From Schistosoma mansoni (taxonomy: Eukaryota > Platyhelminthes > Trematoda > Strigeidida > Schistosomatidae): a stretch of 64,000 nt of DNA. Below are positions 23,901 through 30,859 of the stretch, one piece after another; the stretch's first letter is position 1; each line of letters starts with the position of its first letter. The position numbers were made by a program, and so were the translations under genes. Under the pieces are notes generated by a model that saw only the letters and a program-made list of their open reading frames with translations, did no database searches and was not told the DNA's origin. The stretch lies in NCBI RefSeq assembly GCF_000237925.1, contig NC_031495.1, positions 33,332,706 to 33,396,705 on the forward strand, given 5' to 3'.

Positions 23901-24268
23901 CTGTTTTGAATACCAGGCGGAATTTTTAGGATTATTTATTGCTAATACATGATATCGTGTTTTTTTTTTCGATGTGTATTTTCCACATATTCCTACTCTG
24001 TATTTCTAGTCTCGTCTGGTTTTAAATAGTAATTATTATCAGATTTATAGATACTCCCTGAATAATTTCATCGATTTACTATGTATTACGCGTAAAGGAA
24101 TGTGATTTGAAATGTATGCGTTAATATTAAGCCAGTATGATGCAGTTAATGAGTTATAAATGTAGGTGAAATATCTGCATTATTTACTATAGTTCAAAAT
24201 TGGAACCTCAATGTTTTTATTTATCTTTTCAGAGAAATACGCGTTTCAGACGTGATGGTGTGACCTGA
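8773..24268 (+). CDS. BICD: Bicaudal-D dynein/dynactin cargo adaptor (8 exons)
   Basis: Bicaudal-D proteins are long parallel coiled-coil dimers that join dynein-dynactin to cargo such as Rab6 vesicles. Eight exons splice in phase: 8773-8970, 9010-9375, 9410-9707, 11644-12446, 14073-14372, 15897-16223, 16718-17122 and probably 24233-24268. They give about 910 residues; vertebrate BICD1/2 have about 975. Residues around 25-50 hold the CC1 box (AAEYG), which binds dynein light intermediate chain. About 310-380 matches the SDLLSELN segment that opens CC2. About 670-800 is the strongly conserved C-terminal cargo-binding coiled coil ([30 protein letters not shown]). A Ser/Pro/His-rich tail follows. 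The ATG at 8773 is chosen because the family's conserved N-terminus starts there. The last exon is the least certain. Confidence 0.92.
9010..9375 (+). CDS. BICD: BICD exon 2
   Basis: 122 codons of coiled coil with heptad Leu/Ile spacing, including the SESANRE segment that matches the QESASKE block of vertebrate BICD. It ends LKTSQ at donor GTAAGT. The next intron is only 34 nt (9376-9409). Phase 0 on both sides. Confidence 0.9.
9410..9707 (+). CDS. BICD: BICD exon 3
   Basis: Starts [16 protein letters not shown], parallel to VEFEGLKHEIKRLEEE of vertebrate BICD, and continues through [12 protein letters not shown], matching EREQKNNLRKEL. It ends in phase 1 (first base of a Gly/Asp codon) at donor GTAAGC. 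The following intron is about 1.9 kb. Confidence 0.92.
9708..11643 (+). other. BICD intron 3
   Basis: A 1.9-kb intron bounded by GTAAGC and TACTAG. It has no coding signal on either strand. It contains a tRNA-like SINE on the minus strand near its 3' end and short AT-rich simple sequence (for example an ATT run near 10095). Confidence 0.7.
11225..11395 (-). repeat. tRNA-like SINE fragment
   Basis: On the minus strand a TGGCGCTGTGG sequence (A-box-like) is followed about 60 nt later by GGTTCGAATCC, a perfect pol III B box. Spacing and flanks do not fold as a real tRNA gene: the two sides of the acceptor stem do not pair. I call a tRNA-derived SINE remnant; the family is unknown. Confidence 0.45.
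11644..12446 (+). CDS. BICD: BICD exon 4
   Basis: The acceptor ACTAG joins G to AT to give Asp in phase. The exon encodes a central low-complexity linker, the [19 protein letters not shown] block (vertebrate SDLLSELNISEIQKLK) and a long second coiled coil. It ends near IYSFVC, which aligns with LYHHVC of the family. I chose the donor GTGAGC at 12447 because it is phase 0 and fits exon 5; a stronger-looking GTAAGA at 12342 would give an out-of-frame join. Confidence 0.82.
13490..14011 (+). mobile_element. Short non-autonomous RTE-tailed element, copy 1
   Basis: A 520-bp element in BICD intron 4, beginning CCCCAAAATGCCCTGGTACGG and ending in an (ATAAA)-type tail. It is almost identical to 21906-22315 except that it keeps about 115 bp missing from that copy. 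Its last 40 bp (GGTGC..CTTGTACCAATATTTATGTGT plus the AT-rich tail) match the 3' end of the RTE LINE at 40190-43310. That suggests a SINE-like element mobilised by RTE machinery. A 68-codon frame common to both copies is probably chance. Confidence 0.7.
14073..14372 (+). CDS. BICD: BICD exon 5
   Basis: 100 codons between acceptor CTAATAG and donor GTACAA. The first half is a Ser/Thr-rich linker, including a run of Thr (TTTSTTTES). The second half ([19 protein letters not shown]) fills the place of the family's IYNLIAIIRDQIKHLQ segment. Poorly conserved overall, as this linker is in the whole family. Confidence 0.82.
14373..15896 (+). other. BICD intron 5
   Basis: A 1.5-kb intron without coding signal. 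It contains a TA microsatellite (15069-15091) and a decayed RTE 3' fragment on the minus strand (about 15450-15815). Confidence 0.6.
15450..15815 (-). repeat. Decayed SR2-type LINE 3' fragment
   Basis: In minus orientation this carries the family's terminal RT blocks and 3' UTR in eroded form. It lines up with 17846-18480, for example GTTGATTATGATTATTAC against GGTTATGATAATGAC, and TTGGTTAGGCGGTG against TTGGGCGGTGG. No open frame remains. Confidence 0.5.
15897..16223 (+). CDS. BICD: BICD exon 6 (cargo-binding coiled coil)
   Basis: 109 codons, the most conserved part of the protein: [48 protein letters not shown] and [14 protein letters not shown] match vertebrate BICD almost residue for residue. 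This is the C-terminal coiled coil that binds Rab6 and other cargo and folds back on CC1/2. Phase 0 at both ends; donor GTAAGT. Confidence 0.95.
16368..16569 (+). repeat. Intronic segment duplicated at 17593-17791 (source copy?)
   Basis: 202 bp in BICD intron 6, repeated in direct orientation 1.2 kb downstream with one substitution and one 3-nt indel. There are no terminal inverted repeats, poly-A or coding capacity. The flanks here show no obvious target duplication, so this is more likely the donor copy. Confidence 0.85.
16718..17122 (+). CDS. BICD: BICD exon 7
   Basis: Starts [30 protein letters not shown] (the end of the conserved coiled coil), then a Ser/Pro/His-rich, probably disordered tail. 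The donor GTAATT after AAA is phase 0. If unspliced, the frame would run 29 more codons to a stop at 17210-17212, giving an alternative C-terminus. Confidence 0.88.
17240..17845 (+). mobile_element. RTE LINE C-terminal fragment, interrupted
   Basis: The translation shows the C-terminal block of an RTE-clade [38 protein letters not shown]. It is the same family as the LINE at 40190-43310 ([32 protein letters not shown]). It is 5'-truncated, carries stops, and is split by the 199-bp segment 17593-17791 within the sequence encoding SVYDMAPW. Confidence 0.75.
17593..17791 (+). repeat. Inserted copy of the intron-6 segment
   Basis: Nearly identical to 16368-16569 but lying inside an RTE LINE fragment. 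The LINE sequence resumes after it, and CACCRTGGT occurs on both sides (left CACCGTGGT, right CACCATGGT), consistent with a 9-bp target duplication or microhomology repair. Confidence 0.8.
17846..18480 (-). mobile_element. SR2-type RTE LINE 3' fragment
   Basis: Read on the minus strand: [36 protein letters not shown] (with stops), then the SR2-like 3' UTR ending near a TTACGTTGTGACTAA motif. It is 5'-truncated and lies back-to-back with the plus-strand RTE fragment on its left. Confidence 0.65.
18955..19330 (+). repeat. Dispersed LTR-like repeat, copy B
   Basis: Second copy of the family at 7070-7480 and 28735-29150, sharing CATAAGCTTTC, CAGTCTATTG, CTATTCGCAGCC, ATGGTGTGATACGGTC and a TATATAAT box. 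It sits inside BICD intron 7 and is strongly diverged. Confidence 0.5.
19331..20153. other. Repeat-like gap in BICD intron 7
   Basis: No coding signal. The stretch 19500-19640 has a TATTTATAAATATG box followed by GC-richer sequence and may be an old LTR, but I cannot find its partner. Confidence 0.35.
20154..23315 (+). mobile_element. SR2-type RTE LINE, 5' UTR to mid-RT
   Basis: An RTE-clade non-LTR retrotransposon in BICD intron 7. The 5' UTR (20154-21000) matches the start of the minus-strand copy ending at 50146. An AP-endonuclease domain follows (21050-21830: [43 protein letters not shown]). Then come the connector (22320-22860) and RT fingers/palm up to [24 protein letters not shown] and [19 protein letters not shown]. 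Homology stops just after GVPKK, so the 3' half is missing. Frameshifts and stops occur, and a short element (21906-22315) is nested in it. Confidence 0.85.
21906..22315 (+). mobile_element. Short non-autonomous RTE-tailed element, copy 2 (nested)
   Basis: A 410-bp insertion inside the SR2-type LINE, flanked by a perfect 9-bp target duplication ATAGGCAAG (21897-21905 and 22316-22324). It ends in an (AATA)n tail. Relative to copy 1 (13490-14011) it lacks about 115 bp near its 5' end. Near the 3' end CACAAATC-GAATGA-GATTTGTG can form a perfect 8-bp hairpin in both copies. Confidence 0.85.
24233..24268 (+). CDS. BICD: BICD candidate terminal exon 8
   Basis: After the acceptor TTTTCAG, eleven codons ([11 protein letters not shown]) and a TGA follow in the phase required by exon 7. 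The basic residues recall the RKRQF segment at the same place in vertebrate BICD, but the match is too short to prove. The intron before it would be 7.1 kb and full of LINE fragments. The T-rich sequence after it would be 3' UTR. Confidence 0.5.
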   Translation, partial: RNTRFRRDGVT

Positions 24269-25386
24269 ACACATTGTCTATCCAGTCGTATATTATATAT
24301 ATGGTTTTTAACACTTCCAGCTTTGTTTACATTCGGAAAAAAACTCATTGCCTTCAACCTGTTTTTTTCCATTTAGGTTATCATCGGATATTTTTTACAT
24401 CTCATTATGCATATGCTTGTATAATATGTTTTAAACAGTCTGTGCTCGTTTATTGTAATTATTTAGAGCTCAATGTTCTTGCTTGTTCACACAACTTAGT
24501 TAACCATATGTTGTGAATTTGGCGAGAAATTTTAATCTTCTTACTAGTATGACAAATTGTTTATTATGTGCAATATAAATTCTCTTCTTTTTCGATCTAT
24601 CTATCTAAAGTATACGTTTTAATTGTAAGCAGTTAGGGGATTGTGTATTTCTGCTCCTTTATTAAACGTTAATTCATATCTTTGGACATTGTCATAGGAT
24701 ATTTATATACATCTCTCTTAGCAACATCTGTTTACTGAAAAATATCAAGTTTGATCTCTTAAATGAATTTCATGTTGATCTGAATGTTTTTTGTTTTTAA
24801 TTATTATCCATCTGTTTATCATATCAAATGTTGCAATATCTTATTTGTTTTTAGTACGATAAAAAACTTACGTAAATATCAGTTGCTTGTTTTTCCTAAG
24901 TTCTTCACTTTCGTTTTGTTTTACCTAATTCTATTTCTGCTTTCCCATATGTATAAAAACACTAAACTGTACAATGACATTTTCTTTCCTTCCTGTTTTT
25001 CTTCATGTTAGTCCTTTTAATTTACTCATGGCGTTCAAATAGAATGCTTCATAGAAAGTTTGGATTTTTCTTTTGACAAAAAATGTTTTTCTTTTATCTT
25101 TGTTCGCAGTGTATGATGCTAAAAAGTAATAATTTGTTCGTAGTCATGGTTTTTTGGTTTCATTTACCTATAAACCTATTTATGTTTGTGATTGTTTGAT
25201 GAAATTCTGGTCAGAGTTATTTTTAGTTCCTTATAAATGAAGTAATTCGATCATTCGACTCCATAAAAAACTATCGATTTTAACCCCCATATATGCTCAT
25301 TGACTGGTTTTCTTACATCAGAATGTTTGTTAGTGACCGAATAATCCCGTATGGTTGACAAGCATGAATTTGATAATACTTTTTAG
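24269..25386 (+). other. T-rich stretch after BICD
   Basis: Very T-rich on the plus strand and without a believable coding frame despite several long T-rich open frames. It would be BICD 3' UTR plus spacer. I see no clean AATAAA in the first 500 bases. Confidence 0.4.
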
Positions 25387-25685
25387 CTGTAACTCCACGC
25401 AAAGCTTCACTAATTAAAACACTCGCAGATAAAGCATGTTTCTTATCGTTGAAGTATATAGTGCGTCAAATATTTGAAAAAGAATTTATACATGATTTGC
25501 TTCTTCATGATAAGCATTCTCAAACAGTTGATAAGTTGGCTTATCTATGTGGATATTTGACATCGCTTGTAAAGATGTTAGAACTCTCATATCGTAAGTC
25601 AGTTGTATATGACTTACACCAAATTTACCACGTTAAATTAAATGTTCTTGTATATTTGACAAAACAGTCCTTAAAATCTCTTTAG
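25387..25685 (+). CDS. Unrecognised coding exon ending in a stop
   Basis: After a pyrimidine-rich acceptor (TTTTTAG at 25380-25386) a frame of about 99 codons runs to TAG: AVTPRKASLIKTLADKACF, then IVRQIFEKEFIHDLLLH, DKLAYLCGYLTSLVKM, ending TKQSLKSL. The amino-acid mix (Leu/Lys/His/Tyr, helical periodicity) is protein-like and unlike the T-rich noise around it. It starts in phase 1, so it needs an upstream exon; none is visible, and BICD exon 7 (phase 0) does not fit. It could be the last exon of an unidentified gene or a fragment of a dead one. I do not recognise the family; helical-repeat or scaffold character is only an impression. Confidence 0.45.
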
Positions 25686-26744
25686 GGTTTTGTTCAAATG
25701 GAGTATCCTTCACATTCTCTACAGAAAAATCTAAATTTTGTAGTAAATTTGTTCAAATGCAAGGATGTGTCACGGAGATTCAAGCCTTCTCTTTCCAAAG
25801 AATATGGAACTTCTCAAAAGTTCACTTTCTACTGTAGAGTCGTACGGTTTATGAAATAACAGCTTTAATTATATATGCATGTGAAGCTAAACATTCCGTA
25901 AGCGCAACTACTAAATAAATACAGTTCTTAAAGAGTTTATAGCTTAATAGTGTTAATGAATGTCTCAGTCTTTCGCCGAGTGTCTTAGTAGACTGCTTAC
26001 TTTTCTTCAAAAGTGGCTTTGAACACTAATTGTGACACATGTGTGGAAAATATATTGACGGTACTTATTCAGTAAAGATCTTCAACAATCATTTTCAATA
26101 TACACCATATATTTTGTACATATTTCTCTTTATATTTGAACTTAAATTGGTTTAAGTAGAAAAGTATGAATTGAAAATTAATACTTCGAATAACAGTCCT
26201 GTGTTTCCAAAACCACGTTATAAGTAAAACTTGTATTCTCCTTGATTTCTTAGGTGCAATTAGCATAAACTTCATGCAAAGCATTCGATTTGTCTTTATT
26301 TATCGTAACTGAATATAATACTTATTTCAAGTTTATTAATATCATAACTTAACATCACTTTCATAAACAGATAAAACTAAACGTAGGGAGTATTGTAGAT
26401 AGTTACTCACCTGAAAAGCAATTTTGGTCAACTATTTGAACTAAAAGAAATGGTTTAATGTCTTATTCTACGCATGCATAAATGAATGTCAGCCTAATTG
26501 ATATTTTCTTTAATTTGTCTCACGTGGTAGTTCATTGATTGCTTTAATTATTTGCATAATCTAAGAATTATACATTCACTTTCAGAGATGCTATTGCCTC
26601 AAATACGCTACACGTTTATATGCAGTTTATTGAAGTGATTTTCTTGAAATCACATGTTTTGCCTATTCTTATATTTTGCGCTTAGTTTTTTTATGTTTGG
26701 AATGACCACTAGTGTTTAACTAAATGCTCACCACTTAAATGTGA
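25686..26744. other. AT-rich stretch, nothing recognised
   Basis: No exon, RNA gene or repeat structure that I can support on either strand. Confidence 0.4.
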
Positions 26745-26960
26745 TATGACCTATGAGTAACTCTTTTATCAACCAGTCACGGTGCGGTGTGGTCTACTTA
26801 TATTCATATAAGTAGTATATGGTGGTAGTCAGACATAGAATGTATTTTGGCAGAAGACCGATAAGGAAAGAACTGAAATGAAGCGCAATTGGTAGGAAAA
26901 TGAATGAACAATGAAATCAGAGAAGATGGACTGATATTTGAAGAAGGAACAGTGAAGATT
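26745..26960 (+). repeat. Dispersed repeat, GGTGTGGTCTACTTATA type
   Basis: A GTGCGGTGTGGTCTA block with a short palindrome (ATATTCATATAAG) and AGAAGACCGATAAGGAAAGAACTG. The ACCGATAAGGA element also occurs at the end of copy A of the LTR-like repeat (7453-7463), so the two may share a 3' module. Only one full copy is seen here. Confidence 0.3.
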
Positions 26961-27929
26961 GAGACAATTGATTGTTATTTTGCAAATCAACTGTTTATTG
27001 TATGGTTGTCAGATTTTAGTGAGATAGTCTGTAATTTGTGTCTATATACATTCGATTGTTCCCATCAAGTGTTCTGTTCACAACAACGGAACCGTACTCT
27101 CTTTTTATTTATAAAAATGACTTCTATTAGCTCATTTTATTGTGTCATTAATTATTGTTCTATATGTGTGTTTTTATTGCTTCCATTTTCTTTTTGGTTG
27201 ACTGGATTGATTCATGTTATTGTACTAAGTGTATTAATTTTGTTTTTAGAGAAATTAAAATAAACAGCTGCATATTTCTAGTTAAATTTGTTTTGAGTGT
27301 AGCTTCGCTAAGATTTTGTGTGCATCAGTTTGAAGTTTAGTTACAGAAAAATTATTTGTAGTTTAGTTAAGTACTACATAATTGCGCTATTGATCCAACT
27401 GAGTATTTGGATTTTTTTTTCTTGTTAGTATTAAGTAGTGAGTTTGTAAATCAGTCATTATTCCACAGATATTCTCTAGACTTCTACTTTTTATCATTAC
27501 GTATTTTTCTTTTGCCTCCATTCAATATTGAAGTTGATTCCATTGATTTAGACTTCCTCTTGATTTTGTTAACATAAAACCATTTGCTTCTTTTCCACTT
27601 CTTAAAGTTCGTACTTATTTGCAAAAAATTCAGGAATTCTATACAACGGCTGTCTTTTCTCTTATATTCTCCCAGTAGGCTCGTTGTTTTCTCATGGTTT
27701 GAGTTCCCTAAATTTAGTCAGACTATCATTCTATTTCTTAGACAAAGCTCTGAAGCGACCATAGCTTTATTTAGAAAACTGCATGTAGAAACTTCAGTAA
27801 GATAATAAAGTGAGTATTTGAGCAATGGTTTGTCGCTCTACGTTATCAAGTGTGCGAAAAAAAAGTCGCGACGTCTATAAGGTCGCCTCATTACATTCTC
27901 CCGTAGAAAACCGAATCGCTAAAAAAACG

Positions 27930-28000
27930 CTAACCAGATTTAGCGGCCTATGCTCCATTGGGAGTAACAGGCGTAAGTAAGTAATTATATTCTCCATTAC
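27930..28000 (-). repeat. Fragment of SR2-type 5' UTR
   Basis: The reverse complement reads ACTTACTTACGCCTGTTACTC...GCATAGGCCGCT, matching 20800-20850 in the 5' UTR of the LINE in BICD intron 7. A short isolated piece. Confidence 0.5.
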
Positions 28001-28734
28001 CTACCATACCTGAGTGTTATTGTATTTAATATAAGTAGATATCAACCGTAATTTCGAAAGACCCAGAAGGAGCCGTTACTGTTCCTTCGGGTGGGAAGTT
28101 TCGCAACAAACTGGATCTAAGCACAATGTTAATTCGTGAATAAGTGACACTCGGCATTTTGTATTCATTTCAGTAAAATGAGGATTGAACTTGTATACTG
28201 TGGTCATACTTTTCTTTCATTCTTATACGACTTCTAGATATTCAATTTTCAGTGTTATTTCTATTCTAATGCAATTTTTAGTGATTATAATGCCAACATA
28301 AAGAGGTTTGATTCTGGTTTTAATCTGATACTATTGTTTTTCCAGTTCAGTTTTGTGCACTTATTCCCGTAATACTTTGTTACGAATTACATGCAAGGGC
28401 AAGAATGTAGCACTGAAATCCCTCATAAAGCATGATGTGGATTAATTTCTGTTGATTACCATTCGTATTTACTGACTTACTAAGGAGGAAGATGTTGCTC
28501 GTGGCACAATTGTATATCCTAATAAAGCCTTGAAAATATCTTCCTCCAAATCTTAATACCATGTGCATATAGCACAGTTTAGGAGACTAGGTTTTTAACA
28601 AAAAGTAAGTAAATGGTTGAGGATGAAAGCCTAAGGTGTTCTGTCACTTATTTTAAATTGATTATGCAAGGTATTATAGATAATCATAGCTTATGATCTC
28701 CCTGTTAGGTTATCCGTTTTGTATCCCGATAACA

Positions 28735-29150
28735 ATAGTGAATGGTAACTTTGGGATCCATATATGGACCCATATTATGCATATAATTTTTATCGTATAT
28801 TTGCTAAATAATTAAACTACTCATATTCATATTCCTTTCATTGTGAGCTTTATTTTGATCCTTGGACTATTATTGTACGATTTACCATTCCTGAGTTATC
28901 CCCAGTCTATTAATTACTGCTCCCCCTATTCACAGCCATACTTGGCTAACTCTTGTACAAATGTTATTTTCTATTTTATTGGTACGATGTGGTCAGTCTG
29001 TTTGGTATATAAACTCAGTATGTTTGAAATACAATGATTCATACCACAGAGGTTGTTATTGGTGTTTTGGACTTCACTGACTGGGCTAGGCAGAAGCAAG
29101 ATCGATAATCGCTCTAGACTGCTCGTATAGTTTTCGTGTGTCACTGTTCC
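28735..29150 (+). repeat. Dispersed LTR-like repeat, copy C
   Basis: Third copy of the 7070-7480 / 18955-19330 family, with GTGAGCTTTA, CCAGTCTATTAATTACTGCTCC, CTATTCACAGCC, GTATATAAACTCAGTATG and GTTTTGGACT blocks in the same order. No partner LTR or internal region is visible. Confidence 0.5.
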
Positions 29151-29526
29151 AATCTATAATTCGCTGCTCTCTTAATGGCGGTCTTATCACGTCATACGTT
29201 TAGCAAGGCATCCACTCCTCTTTAGACCGAACACCTCATATGTCGACGTCCTCCTAGATATATCTTCAGACTCCTTCATTCCTGATTTGACTAAGTTAAG
29301 AGTCTTCAGAGTTTAAAGAAGTTACAGACAAAAGCGTTGTCAAAACAAGAATATCCATGACTTTCAGCCAAGTTCTTGTCGTATTTGTATGAACTGAAGT
29401 TTTTTCACTCAGAAGATAGATTTCTCCCAACGTATGGACAAATGAAGGAGGAAAAAGGACTTCTTTGAGGTCTTGTGTGAGCCTTCCAAACTGTAGATTT
29501 CCTACTGTATGTTCTAGGCTCAAACT

Positions 29527-29886
29527 CTACAGTGCTAGGTCACCGTAAAAGTTGTCACAACTGTGGCCGTGCAAACAGCTGTTCACGTCGGAATTATAAG
29601 ATCCGGACTCCGTAGTTACTGTCTCAGCATGCTCGCGTGAAAAAAGTTGTCTGTAAGACTTTTTTGATTGAGAGCTATAAGGCCGGTTAACCCAGAAGTC
29701 AGGAGTGAGGAAGTTCGGAGCTATGTTAAGAGGAAGCTTGATACTTCGAGAAACACATATTCTCGACTGACAAGTATTTGTAAGACGTGAGCCACATAGC
29801 GTACACCAACGAGGTCCAGTGTGGATTCTTATCCGAGTGCCTTCAGCTAGGGGTGCTTCCAGATAAACCAAGAAGTTCAGCAACAA
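29527..29886 (-). other. Open frame of 119 codons, unassigned
   Basis: The minus-strand frame contains APLAEGTRIRIHTGPRW, WCTLCGSRLTNTC and a Ser/Tyr-rich tail, and its GC content is higher than its flanks. The Cys pairs are suggestive of metal binding, but spacing fits no finger I know. A second frame (29296-29523) continues nearby. It could be the remnant of an unidentified element or a pseudogene. Confidence 0.25.
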
Positions 29887-30116
29887 CGTTCAAAACTAAC
29901 AGGATTATTTGCTTCGAGGATCTTTTTTACCGCCACATATAAAGAAACTTGAACATAGTGCCTTCAGGATGATCTGATAGTTGAAACGTGTTCGGTCTTC
30001 CAGAATATTTTAAGCGATCCATCCGAGAATCGTTATAGTCAATTCTACAGTGGTTTTTATTTGAGGGTTACTCTGGTAAATGTATAATTAAAATTTCACT
30101 TTTTCTCAAGTATATA

Positions 30117-30320
30117 TAATATATTTGTAATATACCAATGAGTAGAAAATTAGATTTTCTGACGTTTCGTGGCTCAGTGTAAGCCACTTCTTCAGAGAAT
30201 AAATAACCAAATTAACATTAATCCAAGTTTAAATAGTACAATGGAACAACACCTTACACCGAGTCACGAAACGTCAGAAAACCTAATCTTTCTACTCATT
30301 GGGATATTACAAATATATTA
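30117..30320. mobile_element. Palindromic Penelope-like fragment with hammerhead-like core
   Basis: Two inverted arms of about 66 nt (30117-30182 and 30253-30320, roughly 88% matched) flank a 70-nt centre. The arms carry TTTTCTGACGTTTCGTG. On the minus strand 30195-30159 reads CTGAAGA, a GTGGC/GCCAC stem, then GAAACGTCAG, which resembles a hammerhead ribozyme core and the conserved end motif of Penelope-like elements. No reverse transcriptase is attached. The family name is from memory. Confidence 0.5.
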
Positions 30321-30859
30321 TTTAATAATAACAATCTACCCAAGGCTTAATTTCTTCAGAATTATCAAATCAAAACTTGGTAATGATACCTACATGTATA
30401 TATAAGTCTTGATGGATGAAAATAAGTACTGAATAAAGCTTGCACGCTATTCTCCTGACGACTCAGGTTTTATTGAAACTGAACCCCACCGTCAAATCTC
30501 AAGTATTATTTTATTATGAACTACCGTCTTTAATTAAGGGATTAAGAACATCGGTGTCAAGAAAGTAATCTTCGATAACAAGTTATATTGAAAGCTTTTC
30601 TGATAATATAAAAGGTGAGTCATTCATGGTCTCTGCAGTTTAAACTCATGAGTAATAAATGTAGAAACATGCGAATCGATTTACATTTTCCTCTGATCTC
30701 TCTTGGTCTTCTCATGTTTTACTGTTATTGAAAAATGTTTACCGTTTGGCTTACTACATAATGAGGCTACATGCTTTTGGAATTACTCTCCATTTACTCA
30801 TACAATTTGTCGATTCCTGAATATTGCCTATTATTCTTTACTGTTCTCCATTATTCTTT

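Noticed and set aside
24784-25011. 75-codon Phe/Tyr-rich frame resembling a membrane protein
   Set aside because: T-rich low-complexity sequence naturally yields Phe/Leu/Tyr frames; no splice or start evidence.
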